DNA of 64,000 nt from Oryzias latipes (Eukaryota > Chordata > Actinopteri > Beloniformes > Adrianichthyidae). The stretch spans positions 28,701,973 through 28,765,972 of the forward strand of contig NC_019859.2 of assembly GCF_002234675.1 (NCBI RefSeq). Direction: 5' to 3'. The position numbers and the translations under genes were made by a program. Below are positions 1 through 11,297 of this stretch, one piece after another; the first letter of the stretch is position 1; each line of letters starts with the position of its first letter. A model generated the notes under the pieces. That model searched no databases, had not been told where the DNA came from, and saw only the letters and a list, made by a program, of their open reading frames with translations.

Positions 1-57
1 TTGTGTCAAAATATTAATAAGAATAAGAACTTTTTCCTCTTTCTGGTTCAAAGTGGT

Positions 58-76
58 CCCCCCCCCCCCCCCCCCC
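58..76. repeat. C19 homopolymer
   Basis: An uninterrupted run of 19 C on the plus strand, about 40 bases beyond the donor of the slc25a23 exon 123-210. It is G19 in the sense strand of that intron. Confidence 0.95.
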
Positions 77-122
77 TTCTGACGTGTTACAGTCTATGTG
101 AAAGACATGAAGGATTACGGAC

Positions 123-1963
123 CTCAGCAATATCCTGGTCGCCTCTTCCAGGCTGATGTTCACCCCGATACTGCGCAGGCAGTCCTGGATCTCTGCTGCA
201 TCTATCTGCCCTGCAAACAGCAGCAGACGGTGGTGGAGGGAGACTGAAGATAAATAAGAGGACGTAGGATTCATGGATTATTGTGTGGTCTCTTTGGGGG
301 GGGTTACAGACCATCATTGTTCCTGTCCAGACGGTGAAACATGACTTTTAGCTGCTTTTCATGGTTGCGGAGATACTGGATGAACTCCTCAAAGTCCAGC
401 ACTCCATCCTGGTTGGTGTCACCCGCCTCTACAATCTGACAACACAGGGTGCCGTGTTGTCAGACTCATTTTAAACATAATCCCTTAAACCTTTTTTCTC
501 ACATAGTTTGGGGGTCACATTCTTTAGGTGTATTCAGACTGGAAAAGCCACCTAGAGAGAAATGAAACCACCTATAAAGCATGTTTTTGTACCGTGGGAG
601 GAAGCCTGAGTGGGCTGAGAAAACTCACACATGCAAACTCCACACAGAAAGGTCCCAGCTGGGATTCAAACCAGGGTCTTCTCACTGTGAGCGCTCACCA
701 CTGCGCCACCATGCAACCATAAGGTTAACATGTTCAGCCAAATATTCTGTAATCCTAAAGTCTGTTTGCAGAAACAAATTTGATATGAAAAAAAAAAAAA
801 ACACCAGCAGGAGTTAGAAGTCTGAGACGCAAGGGAAGGTCAGAGAGCTCAGTTTACAGGAGCTACTTTTACCAGAATAACCAACACACACACCCATGCA
901 CATGCACGTACATGCACATGCAAACTTCCATATCCAAACACGGTAATTGAAGATGGCAGCATGTTCTTACAGCGCAGCTTCTGGCTCTCGTTTTTGCTGC
1001 CATTTAAATTGACTGGCTTCCTTTGTGTCTGTGATTTCCACTGTGACTTCCATTTAGCAGATCTATGAGCTCCAGGATCGAATGGACATTGTCTCAGGCA
1101 GAATACCTCCTTTACACACCAGTTAAACCGTTCTCACAACATTCTGAATGACATTGTCAGATCATCGGGATCATGTAGACTGTTATAACAGCAGACTGAC
1201 TGCCTAAGCGCCATTACAGGAAACACAAGCGCAGCTGCAGGGCCGGGCTCTGAAAAAACCGTACAAGTCGATCGGGATTAACAGAAAGGACAAGCTGGAA
1301 CCACATTTAGAAGGACTTGTGAAGTTTGACACTAGGTTGTGCGACAATCAGTTGTGGTGTCATAACATCATGTTGTGTTTATTACAAACAAAGGTGTGTA
1401 GACTGACAGAAAAAAGACCTCCTCTTACACAAACATTAGTGGCAAATCAGAGAAGGTCAGGGAGGCTGCGGCCAATGTCAGACACACCGGGTCTGGACCA
1501 GAGGAGCAGAGCACCTGGAGCAGAGCACCCGGGTGCTGGGATCTCCTCACAGGTGACATCTGCCCGTCACATAGAAGTCTGTGTTATTTAGGAAACTCCA
1601 ATATATTATCAGACCCCTGACCTTCATTCAGATTTTGTCCTTCAGCCTGTCCCTGCATTTGAGGTCAAACACAAATCAACAAGTGGAGTCAAACAGTTTA
1701 GAGTTGGGGGGGGGGGGGGGGGGGGGCGCATACCCTGTCTACAGAGGCTCTGGACAGCCCCCGGCCTGCCAGTCCGGCTCGCAGCTCCAGAACATCAATG
1801 TGTCCGTCCTTGTTGAGGTCCATCAGCTCAAACATCTCAGCCCATCGCTTTTCTTTGTCCTGGTCCGGCTGTTGGGGGACGCGCTCTTGGCACTGCACCC
1901 CTGGGGGCCAAGTCTGCTGAGGTCCCATGACTTGACGGGCCACAGGAGCATCAGCGAAGTGAC
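123..1963 (-). CDS. slc25a23: Calcium-binding mitochondrial ATP-Mg/Pi carrier (SCaMC-3-like), N-terminal exons, partial
   Basis: SCaMC carriers exchange ATP-Mg for phosphate across the inner mitochondrial membrane. Their N-terminal EF-hands gate transport by Ca2+. Three consecutive minus-strand exons are visible: 1734-1963, 312-435 and 123-210. They join in frame. The first carries EF-hand loop [12 protein letters not shown], the second [12 protein letters not shown], and the third completes DRNNDGQIDAAE. Motifs such as MFHRLDRN and ISLEEA resemble SLC25A23 more than SLC25A24/25; that paralogue choice is from memory. The 1734-1963 exon opens with about 25 residues (HFADAPVAR...) before [10 protein letters not shown], so a further 5' exon must lie upstream, probably in the CpG-rich stretch 2640-3000. 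The donor of the 312-435 exon is gtctgt (weak at +3). The transmembrane carrier repeats lie off the left edge. Confidence 0.82.
590..717 (-). repeat. Fragment of tRNA-derived SINE
   Basis: Read on the minus strand this holds a tRNA-like head (gcgcagtggtgagcgctcac) and then gtttgcatgtgtgagttttc. It is the same family as the copies at 8030-8200 and 56970-57345. It lies in the slc25a23 intron 436-1733; the rest of that intron shows nothing identifiable. Confidence 0.65.
1706..1726. repeat. G21 homopolymer beside a splice donor
   Basis: An uninterrupted run of 21 G. On the gene's minus strand it is a C21 tract that starts one base after the donor gtatgc of the slc25a23 exon 1734-1963. Confidence 0.95.
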
Positions 1964-2639
1964 CTGAAGAGAACCAAGCAGTCTTTTACCACAGCAGATC
2001 CAGAGCCACACCGGAGAAAGGTTTTTCAGAGGAGATCTATCATGAAAGTCAGCCCACATTTTTAAGGATATTTCCAAAAAAACAACAATAAATTAGACCA
2101 GGAACATGAATGTTTAGGGGAAAAATGAAAGGCTGCAGCAAAGTTGACTGTATTTGACTCTTCACCTGGGCATCAGGCGGCCTTTCCTTTGAGGAGCAAC
2201 CTGAGATGTCAGAAGATCAAACATGATGCCACAGAAGACATCTCTCTCCAACCAAAGAACCGTGGTTACCATGGTGAAGAGGGCTGGGCTTTGCTGTCAT
2301 GTTGTTGGCTTTACTCCTGTTCTGACCAAAATTGATACCTCTTCTGTGGGTCTTAGTTCAGAAACTGGATCTGTTCTCCAAATCTTTATTAATTACTTTG
2401 TCCTTAACTAAAGACAAAAGGTCTGACAGTTACACTTATTGTTGTGTCTGTAAAATCAGGGGGGGGAAACCCCTCCTGGAGGCATCTGAACTCAGATAAT
2501 CATGAAGATGTTTGATACTTAAACACTCGTGTGTGCGCGCATGCGCGAATGTGTGGTATTTATTGCGTGTACATGTGTTGTTCCGGTTCTGCACTGTTCC
2601 AGATTCTAAACCGATCGTGTCGATATCATAATCTGACCT

Positions 2640-3016
2640 TAACACGCATGCGTCCGCAGCCTGTCAACGCAGTAGCAGAGCAAAGCCGTGTTTGACTCAC
2701 TCCCGCCGTTTAAATCCGCGCCGAACCGAAGCCCGTGTTCGGGGGACCGGGACTGGGGTCGGGGGAGAGCGCGGAGCACCGATCGGTCGGGTCTGTCCCG
2801 CTCCCGGGTCTGCCGTGCGCGGAGGCTTTTCGGAGTCGCGCGCTCGCTGCTCCGTTCTTCAGGATCTCCTTCAGCCTCCTGTTGACGCAGCAGGAAGCGG
2901 AGCAGCGCGCAGCCGCTGAAGCCCGCGGAGGAGGAGACGCGGAGCGGCCCCGGTCCCCGGGGATACGGGGACCGGGGCCGCTCCGCGTCCGATGTCTCTT
3001 CCCGAACCACTTCCAT
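2640..3016 (-). promoter_or_regulatory. CpG-rich probable promoter/first exon of slc25a23
   Basis: This is an abrupt GC- and CpG-rich island in AT-rich surroundings, upstream of the first recognised slc25a23 exon on the minus strand. It fits a housekeeping promoter with a first exon, but I could not fix the start codon. A minus-strand open frame spans it without recognisable homology and is probably a by-product of base composition. Confidence 0.5.
2936..2989. repeat. Perfect 23-bp inverted repeat with 8-base loop
   Basis: Left arm 2936-2958 is the exact reverse complement of right arm 2967-2989, separated by ggggatac. The arms are almost entirely G+C (core gcggccccggtcccc), so the hairpin would be very stable in RNA or single-stranded DNA. 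It sits inside the CpG island upstream of slc25a23. Confidence 0.9.
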
Positions 3017-5055
3017 TTCTCAAATTAACAGAATAATCAGTCTGTTTTAGAAAAAATTGAAAGGATTTCTTTTCAATTGTTAATATAACTTAAGCAAGCT
3101 CTGCTCCATCCTGGCATTTTCAATTGTTGTGTAACGGGATGCCCTAAAAAAATCTGGTCTACAATCAGTTTACAGGTTCTCCTCCCATCAGAAACCCTTA
3201 CCTCTGTCAATCATCTCTCCTTTCATCCACCTGCTTCTCTTTGCAAAAGCTGAGTCAGCATTTTTGTTTCTGAAGTACTAAGATTTCTCCAGGGACCTCA
3301 AGGTCCTCTACCCCACAGAAACATCTTTTTCATGTTCACATGTCATTTTCTAAACCGGGTTACAGCAGATCTATGGTGCTTCTCTGACACAGTCTGTCTC
3401 TGGGATAACAGGTCAGGAATCTGAGCTTCAGTTCAAAGAACACACAATGAGCAGGAACTCTCACTTTTTTCATTATTCGTTACTCTTCATTACTGTTCAT
3501 AACTATTTCGTTTATTCCGTTTTTGTGCTGAATTTGTCTGAGTTTAATTGGTTACTTTAACTTCCTATTTTGTTTTTTTAAACCCATTTGCTGCTTCATG
3601 TGGGTTGAACCCATTTCCTGGTTCTACAGGTCAGAGGTCAGGCCAGGCCCACTGCAGGGTGATTGTAAGAAGTTTGATCAAACTCTTTTGGTGAAGCACA
3701 AAGAGCTAAAACATAAGGATTCAGTTACGTTTTAAATATTCTCTTGAATAAATGTACAATTTGTTGAATACATTTTTGTCATGTGACTTCATTTAAATGT
3801 TTTTTGCACATTGGATTTTGAAAACCTTCATCTCAGTGTTGGATCATGAAAGCAGTTCATAGTTTTGGAGAGAGGTACCTAACAAACCCATCCGTGTTCA
3901 TTTTTACCTTCAATTCTATGTCTCAAAATCCTTAATATGAAGCTGAGACAAATTTTAGCTCCTGCAGAAAAATATTTGACGTCTTACTTGCTGAGAATGT
4001 CACAGTTAGGCAGGTAAGAGGAAACCCAGATGCAGGGAAAAATCCCCAAAATGTATTGACACGACATTCAAAGACCTGTTTGACGCACTCGCCTGAAAGC
4101 AGAACATGCTGACACTGAAGGCTCTAGCAGAGTTATTTAAATACTCTTAGACTCATTTTTTTAAGTGCAGGATGCTGTGACTGCTTAACATGTTTCACAG
4201 GAGAATGGGCGGAGTCACAGACAGCCTGCACATAAGCCAAATAAAAGAATGGAAAAAAACACTAAACAAGCAGAACATGACCGAGGGTTGTTGCTTTAAA
4301 ATGCTGAAAGTTCAGCTGAAATTTAAATAGACTTGTTTCTCCTCTGTTTATTTTATTGTACACATCACAGCAAACACTGGGTCCTTTGCCGTTTCTGAAA
4401 TACATATGTTCAAAGTCCATCATTCATTTTCCAAACCAGTCTAATCTGAAGCCAATCCCAGCCTCCTTTGGACATTTAAGATTGACAGTTCCTCAACTTC
4501 TCTGCTAGTTTGTTGTGCTTCAGCTCTTAGTCCAGCAGTTTATAGTTTTTTATAGGTCGGTCCGTCACTTTCTGTCCCTGATGAGGATTCAGTCTTCTCC
4601 CCTCAGTGTGTTTCTGTGCCCTTCCCGCTCTAAATCTGCCTCAGGATCACAGATTCTTGATTAGTACGCCTCCTCTCTTGGATTGTTGTGCTTCAACCTC
4701 TGTGAGTTTCTCTGCTTTGGATTTGGTAAGCTGCTGTGGAGGTTCGAGGTGATCTGATTCAAGATTCAAAGGGGTTTATAGTCAAATGTACAGTAAGGAA
4801 ATGGGTTTCCCTGTACAATGAGATGCTTACTGTGCTGTTCGCTCTGAATGGCATAAGGTTAAAGAAAAGATGGGGTATCTGAAACATTCACACAAAATGT
4901 AAAATATAACTATGTAGTAAATGACGAAAACTATATACAAATCAGCTTTTGTGCAAATTCAGCTGAGAATAAATGTGTAAAAGAGACTTTCGTGAGGTGA
5001 ACAGTGTACTGAGCCTTCCAGGTGCCAGTGGTTAAAAAAAACTGATAAACCATGC
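3017..5055. other. Intergenic, no gene seen
   Basis: AT-rich sequence with no exon-like frames and no recognisable family. Short stretches near 4430-4480 vaguely resemble the 3' part of the SINE family seen at 57 kb (agccaatcccagcctc), but too weakly to delimit. Confidence 0.5.
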
Positions 5056-5660
5056 GCACGGATTAATCAATTGTGCTCCTACTGTTAAGTAAACCGTGCA
5101 CGCACATATTGCATGTGCATGTCTCTGAGCAGAGCAGCTGGACTCGTAGCTTCGTGTTTGCAGTGCTTTGTTACGGTGTGCGCAACAGAGAAGGCTTCAG
5201 ACCGCAGTCCGTCTAGCTGTTCTGTCTGAGCGAGGTGCTGGACTCAGGAGAACCGTGTCTCTTGAGAGATTTGTGTCTCCAAGCAGAGAAGCAGCTTTGG
5301 GACAGGCGGAGGCGCCTTTTGAATGAACAGTCCTGGGAAACTGGACAATCATGTGAATTTGTGTTACCATTGGGGTCCAGACAAAATAAAGGCTGATGTT
5401 ATTCCAGTTTAAGTTTATCCACGGCTAAATGTTGTATTGACCTAATCCTAACCCTTCTTTCGGGTCTGTTCCACCAATAATAAAGCACTGGCCACACGAA
5501 TTTCAAAAAACTATAAGCAGACATACATTTAATAATAATCATAACAATAATAAAAGCCTGTTTAGAAGATCATCTAGCTCTATTTCGGAACTTTGTTTAC
5601 AACGACACTCAAATTTTTTCTTCTATGGACATGTCGTACTTTATCCTGACCAATCACTAT
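5056..5660 (+). mobile_element. Dispersed repeat, copy A (pair with 21.2-22.2 kb)
   Basis: This shares ordered blocks with 21390-22000: tctgagcagagcag, actcaggagaaccg, gacaaaataa.ggctgatgtt and gtttagaagatcatct. The same order and orientation in both places shows two copies of one element, clearly diverged. No coding capacity survives and the superfamily was not assigned. The flank to about 5980 may belong to it. Confidence 0.6.
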
Positions 5661-6256
5661 CTTACACGTCATCGGACCAACAGTAGTTGCTCATTACTAC
5701 TGTAATGCCAATCAAATAGTGTGACGTCATCATTGGTAGCAGGCCGTGTTCGGGGGCCTGGAGTCCCGCTTTTTAGCTAAATAGAAAAATAGCAAAATCA
5801 AAAACCTGTGTAGTTTTCTAGAGTATAATTTCTGCAGAGGCAGAGCAGCAGTAGTTTCTTAGAAATTAACTTCTTAGTTGAGGGCGGAACTGTTGGCGTG
5901 GAGTAAGCCCACCCCCTTCCCATCATCCAGCCGTTTACACGGTCATCAACTAGCGCACAGCCCCTCACACCCCTAACCCACAATTATTTTTGCAACAAAA
6001 ATGGCAAGCAATGTTGGAGCTTCCCAGCCATACAATTTTGATCCAGATGCCTTCTCAGACGAGACAGGCAGACATCCATGGATCTAGTTGTCTACAAGAG
6101 GATGCATCAGAATGGAGCAGAGCAGGGAGCGTACGGCTTGCCTTTAGAGGTTCTGTGTCACACCTACAAGCTTTTTCTCTTTTGTATATCTGCTCCTGAT
6201 TCACAGCGATTTGAATAAAGAACTAAACTCTGAACATTGTTTAATTTTTTTTTTTT

Positions 6257-6469
6257 TTAACCCTTGTGCTATCTCAGATGACCCCACCCTTACATTGACG
6301 TGTACTCCCTACCATGACAAAGGTGGATAAAGGTGGAAACATTTCATGTAATCCATGGACACCAGTGAAGATCACAAATCATTGAAGAAAAAAGGTTCAG
6401 AGCATTGTCTAGTGGGTCTAGATGACCCAACTCCCAATGTTAAAGTGCCTAGGATAGCACAAGGGTTAC
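6257..6469. mobile_element. piggyBac-type MITE, copy 1
   Basis: The element 6261-6465 begins CCCTTGTGCTATC and ends GATAGCACAAGGG, perfect 13-bp terminal inverted repeats. It is preceded by TTAA and followed by TTAC (one base off TTAA). TTAA duplication and CCC..GGG ends are the piggyBac hallmark. At about 205 bp it is non-autonomous. A second copy lies at 46271-46484. Confidence 0.85.
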
Positions 6470-7183
6470 AGTGTCCTCCATTATCAGAAAAATGTCACAA
6501 GAACATGTTAAAAACACTGAAAACACAATGTTCATCAGAGTCGGTCTTCAAAAACAACACAGCCAACTATGGTGATTACTTCAGTCGTGGTCAAACTCAG
6601 GCGGAATTTAAGAGATGAAGCAACATCAGTGATCTCTGTTTTTACTGTTTATTAGAGATACCATCTTAATAAGTCATCATCTTAAAACAAACAAGCTGAA
6701 CATTTTTAGCAGACTTGTCCGTTCTTGTCTTCCATTGAAAACTGCGTCATTTATTTTCACTCTTTTCAGAATCCTGAGACCCAAAGAACCCAGGTTGTAG
6801 CTTCTCTTCCTCAAACTAAACTGATTATACACCGAATAAAAGGGAGCAGCGGAAACAGTGGAGGTCTTTGCCCTTTGATGGGAAGAAAAACATGGGTAGT
6901 TTGTTTTTTTTAACAGTCGAACAGCTGCTCCTCAAACATGCAGAGCTCCTCTTTTCACAGATGGTGGATACTTCCGCTCCACCTGCTGCTCCTTCATCAC
7001 CCTGTTCTTCTTTGTGTTGCTCACCTTTAATCATGCAGCGTCCCCTGACCTCACCTGCCCCCCATCTTTAATCCTTTGTTCCTGCTGCTGACAGAAAATC
7101 CTCATCTTCATCAGCTTTGCTTCATCTCAGCGTCCCAGCTGCAGCTCTGACAGCAGCTGATGGGCACAGCAGATAGCTCAACC

Positions 7184-7190
7184 TATATAA
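7184..7190 (+). promoter_or_regulatory. TATA box of the rgs gene
   Basis: TATATAA lies 81 bases upstream of the rgs start codon at 7271, leaving room for a short 5'UTR of roughly 50 bases. Context is cctatataagagcagc. Between the MITE at 6.47 kb and this point I see no gene. Confidence 0.65.
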
Positions 7191-7270
7191 GAGCAGCTAG
7201 AGCTGGAGGGGGGGCAGAGCGCGACCCCGCTGCAGCACAGAGCCTCTTGATACCCTCCTAACCTGCAGTG

Positions 7271-10025
7271 ATGTGTAAAGGCCTTTCCTCCCTGCCTTCT
7301 TCATGTCTGGAGAAGTGAGTATCTGGCGGTGAAGACATGGAGAGAAGGTTCAGAGTCACTTCCAGTGTCTGTGTGTTTCAGGGCCAAAGGGATGCGAGTG
7401 AAGCTCATTCACCTGGCAGATGCCCATCACAAGCATCGGTAAGTTGGCTGCGTTCAGGCTCAGAAGAATGAAAACCAGCTTTGGTTCTGACTGTCGGTCT
7501 GACCTCAGGCTTCACGACGGAAAGACACTTCAGGATCTGGAAACCCTGCTGAACACCAAAAGTAAGAGATTGACTTCTTCTCCACAAAGGTTTGAGCTTT
7601 TTCCTCATCTTCTGCTCTGTAAAGCGACCAGCAGGTGGCGCTCCGCAGAGAAGGGAGCTCCACTCAGACTGGTGTTTGTTGAACTGCTGACAAAAACTGT
7701 AAAACTCACCTGTTTTCCACCCAAATGCAAACTTTAAACTCAAACCTGACTAAGCTGAAAAAGAAGCTAAAGGTGTGATGAGGTCAACCACCTGAAGATC
7801 TGAAACCTGCAGCACAAGCAGACCAATGGCCATGATCCCAGCCCAAAACCCAACTCAGCAGGACTAAAAAACAACAAAGAACAATCAATTCTTTTTTAAA
7901 CATGACACTAAAACACATTCAGCTCATGGTGCGTCTCCATAAAAACATCCAGATCCTCCTTCTGGTTCCTTTGCATGGTCTTCAGCGCTCCTTCATGCTT
8001 TACTTTGGGGTTTTGGAAATAAACTAAGGGCTGCAATGTGGTGTAGTGGTTAGTACTCTGACATCACACAAACAGATTCAAATCCCAGCTGAGTTCTTTC
8101 TGTGTGAAGTTTGCACGTTCTCCTGGTTCATGTGTCAGTCCAAAACATGCTTCATAGGTTCATTGGTTGCTCTGAAACCGTGGTTATGCGTGATTATGAC
8201 TGTGTATGCGTGTTTGTATCATTGGCAAATATTCTGTTATTTTCATTTAGCAAATTCAGCTTTTATTACTTTAATTCAGCCAAGAGGACTCCCTTGAAAA
8301 ATATATCAGTAGATCTGAATAGGATTTTTCTTCCTGGTTAAATAATAGTTAAATAAATAAAAAATACATTTTCTCATGCAAAAAATAAAAATCAGCTTCC
8401 TCTGCAGGATGGCCGGCCGTTCCCTTACGGATAGGAGGAGCTCAGTCACCAGGAGAGAGCTGCTGCTCCTTTAGCTCAAGCGGAGCCAGTTGGGGTGGCT
8501 CATGCATCTGGCCCGAATGCCTTCTTGGGGAGGTGTTCCAGGCTGGTCGCACTGGGCAGAGACCTCAGGGAAGACCCAGGACACGCTGGAGAGACTATGT
8601 CCCTCAACTGGCCTGGGAACACCGTAGCTGCTGTCTGGGGAGAGGGAAGTCTGGGTGGGTGGATGGAGTTTTACTTCAGTGAGTTTACAGCTAGCATCCT
8701 GTTTCTGATCATTCATTCTTTAAAAATTCCTCTCTTCTTCTGGTCCAGGTCATTAGTACGTTGCTCATGGTGACTTTGGGTTTAAACGTCCTTTGGTTCT
8801 TCGGGACATTTTCCTGGTTCAGGGTTCACTGATGTACTCTCATTTGTGCGTAATTGAGTTCTGTGGACAAAAGCTTCTGTGCATATTTTACAAACATCAT
8901 CTCATGGGGATTTTCAGAGTTTTGACTGAATTCTAAAGTGACTTCAGTTTCTGGCTGCATTTGAAGGAACCTGTTTGATCTCAGTTTTCCTTTACAGAAT
9001 AACTGATTAAGCCATTTTGGAATGAAACTGTCAAAATGTTGCTGCTACTCTTTCCGTTGGTTCATGTTGGCTGAAAAAGGACCTTCAGGTTGGAAGGTTT
9101 CCTGCCTCTCTGGGTTCAGGAGGATCATCCCCACAGAATTGTGGGTCACCAACAGAAACCCTCTGCATGAGTGGAACCAGAGTCAAAACTTTTATGGAAA
9201 ACCTGATGACTTTCAGGCCATTTTGGTTTTAGAATCTGTAAAATGAAGATCCAAAGAAAAACAGAAGTTTGGTTGAGTTTCAGGCTCAAAATGAACGTAC
9301 ATGAAACTGGAAAGCATAAAAAAGTGTGATCTTTTAGCGGGAGGTCTTTACCCTGAGCCGAAACATTGAGTTGATCATCAGAGATTGAATATGGGCGCCG
9401 TGTGGATGTCATTCATTCTCACAGCTTCCATCCTCAGATGCAGGGAAGATCTGCCTCTTTCATGAACATCATTCCCTGTAGGACTGAAATGATTCTTTTG
9501 AGACTAATCTGGCTCCATGACTAGTTATCTCCAAACTGGAACACTTGATGAAGAGCTGTTTTGTTGTTTCCTTCATGTCTTCTCTGAGCAGGATCCTAAA
9601 AACCAGAACTGTCCTTCTCTCCCAGGTGGCCTGCAGGCCTTTCGAGGCTTCCTTCGTTCAGAGTTCAGTGAGGAGAACCTGGAGTTCTGGTTGGCTTGTG
9701 AGGACTTCAGAGTTTCTCCTTCAAACCTGCTGAAGAACAAGGCCAGCAAGATCTACAGCCAGTTCGTTAACCCGGAGGCCCCACTGGAGGTCAGTGAAGA
9801 TAAACCAAGCTCATCTGTCAATCAGGACAAAGGTCAAAGCTTCCTCCTGCTGAACAGGTGAACCTGGACGCTGAGACCCGCGAGGCTCTGCTGGGTGTGA
9901 TGGAGTCTCCGAGCGCCGACTCCTTCCTGGAAGCCCAGCAGAGGATCTACAGCTTGATGGCCAAAGACTCCTTCCCTCGGTTCCTCCGCTCTCAGCTCTG
10001 CGTGGAGGCCCTCAAAGCCTTCTAG
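7271..10025 (+). CDS. Regulator of G-protein signalling, R4 family (RGS4/5/16-like)
   Basis: R4 RGS proteins speed GTP hydrolysis by Gi/Gq alpha subunits at the plasma membrane. Five exons: 7271-7314, 7382-7438, 7509-7561, 9626-9789, 9858-10025. Splice phases agree throughout, giving 161 aa ending in TAG. The N-terminus MCKGLSSLPSSCLEKAKGM matches the RGS4/RGS5 amphipathic helix, with Cys2 and Cys12 at the palmitoylation positions. The RGS box runs from about residue 45 to 158, with SEFSEENLEFWLACEDF (residues 63-79) and KDSFPRFLRS near the end. The linker between helix and box is shorter than in RGS4/5/16 (about 205 aa), so orthology to one paralogue is not settled. Intron 3 (2 kb) carries SINE and RTE debris. 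An in-frame stop in the 30 bases before 9626 shows that ttctctcccag is the real acceptor. Confidence 0.9.
8030..8200 (+). repeat. tRNA-derived SINE fragment in rgs intron 3
   Basis: A-box-like gtgtagtggttagtactctg and B-box-like agattcaaatccc are followed by gtgtgaagtttgcacgttctcc and ccaaaacatgcttcataggt. These words recur in the same order at 56985-57170. The tail is diverged. Confidence 0.7.
8400..8680 (+). mobile_element. RTE-type LINE 3' coding remnant
   Basis: The string gaagacccaggacacgctgg, then gagactatgt, ggcctgggaacacc and gggaagtctgggt, encodes the C-terminal GRPRTRW.DYV...W.R..EREVW pattern that ends many teleost RTE-like ORFs. It is 5'-truncated and frameshifted. A related 3' end lies at 46955-47100. 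Confidence 0.6.
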
Positions 10026-10143
10026 AAGCTCAGCATCACTTCTGCTGGATGTGATGGTGGAGCCGCGTTACCACTGCCATCCTACGTTTGTGTTGAGCTT
10101 CCCTGTGGCAGGAAGCTTCATGTGATGCTTGCTGTGCTGCTTT

Positions 10144-10149
10144 AATAAA
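10144..10149 (+). terminator. Poly(A) signal of the rgs gene
   Basis: AATAAA lies 119 bases after the TAG stop at 10023-10025, giving a short 3'UTR. Confidence 0.75.
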
Positions 10150-10179
10150 AACCTGGAGCTTCAGTGTTGAGCTACTTTG

Positions 10180-10770
10180 CATCAGGCACACATTCAAGAA
10201 CACGCTTTCAGCATGTGGTGTTCACACTGGACGAGCAGGGAGGGGCCTCTTTCTTCTTTTCTTTTATTTCCTAGCGCATGTCCGCCACCTACAGGGGGAA
10301 GAGACTTGGTGCAAATCTGGTGACTCTTGCTCCAGGCTTTTTCTTTCACAGCTCTATTCCAATATGTGATAAAGTTGCTGTCATAATTCTGGCCGGACGC
10401 ACAATTATTAATTTCTTCTTCATGATCATTTTCAAATAATTTGCACTGCAGTGAATTAAAAGGGACGCCATTCATACATCACTACCAAATCCAAGTCCCT
10501 CATTGGTCAAAGTTCAACTGGTTTAACTTTCAATGCACGTTTAAGGGTCGCAAGCTTTGTATGTAAAACCCCAAAACGCTCATAGAAACCTGCGCAGCAA
10601 TGCGTGAACCCAAAGGTTTGAATGCCGTAGCCCGAAACACACATTAGTGTAAGTTTAAAAGGACTTTTCCCTGGAAGTGTTAGCTTGAACGTGCCTTGCC
10701 AAGGGCGGGGTGAACGCAGCTTTAGACCTGAAGCAGCTTCAGAGACGCCCAGCCACACCTTAGAGGGCCG
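10180..10770 (-). mobile_element. Decayed Harbinger-like element with MADF/Myb-like fragment
   Basis: On the minus strand a short frame (10475-10194) reads ...YWNRAVKEKAWSK, the pattern of a MADF/Myb-SANT DNA-binding domain, which PIF/Harbinger transposons carry as a second ORF. The upstream DNA (tttggtagtgatgtatgaat, gcgtcccttttaattc) matches 40230-40290 in the other orientation. No transposase is seen. Assignment to Harbinger rests on the MADF-like segment and is inference. Confidence 0.5.
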
Positions 10771-11106
10771 ACCTAAAACAAGGCTTCAGCGCTTGCCCCC
10801 CCCAGCACACACGTGAGGAGGGGCTAAGTGGTAGGGGGACAAATGCCACTCTTAGAGAACATCAGCTCTTCAAACATCATCTCAGTTTGAAAGTCATGAA
10901 AACTGATATAAACTGATCATTATTATATTTATTGATTCAAATGGACGATCTTCTCCAGATGTTTTTGATGAGTCATTGTTGACTTTTTCAAATCGTCCCA
11001 GAAAACGATGGTGTTTGTTAAATCAAACACAGTGAACCTCCATCTGACCCCCCAGCTGCTGTTTACTGTTACACAGATCCTCCATAGATCCTCCTTCAGG
11101 CCACAA

Positions 11107-11263
11107 AGAATGCCCCTGATCCTGGGGGGTCTGCAGGTTGCTCCTGATCCTGGGGGGTCTGCAAGATCCGCTGACCCTTGAGGGGGGTCTGCAGGTTGCT
11201 TCTGATCCTGAGGGGGTCTGCAGGTTGCCCCTGATCCTGGGGGGGGGGGGGGGGGGGGGGGGG
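11107..11263. repeat. Degenerate ~30-bp minisatellite ending in G25
   Basis: Four to five imperfect copies of a unit near ctgatcctggggggtctgca + ggttgccc run from 11107 and end in an uninterrupted run of 25 G (11239-11263). It lies just past the 3' end of the c19orf53 homologue. The rest of 10770-11297 shows nothing identifiable. Confidence 0.8.
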
Positions 11264-11297
11264 TCAGCAGGATTCTGTCTGCTGCTTCAGGACAGTC

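Noticed and set aside
2639-3016. 125-codon minus-strand frame in the CpG island
   Set aside because: Arg/Pro/Ser-rich translation of a GC-rich island that includes the hairpin; no recognisable domain. Part may be a first exon but it cannot be shown.
5990-6199. Possible small gene with ATG at 6001 (MASNVGASQPYNFDPDAF...)
   Set aside because: The start looks plausible, but the frame ends after about 28 codons with no good continuation; probably a relic of a repeat-borne gene.
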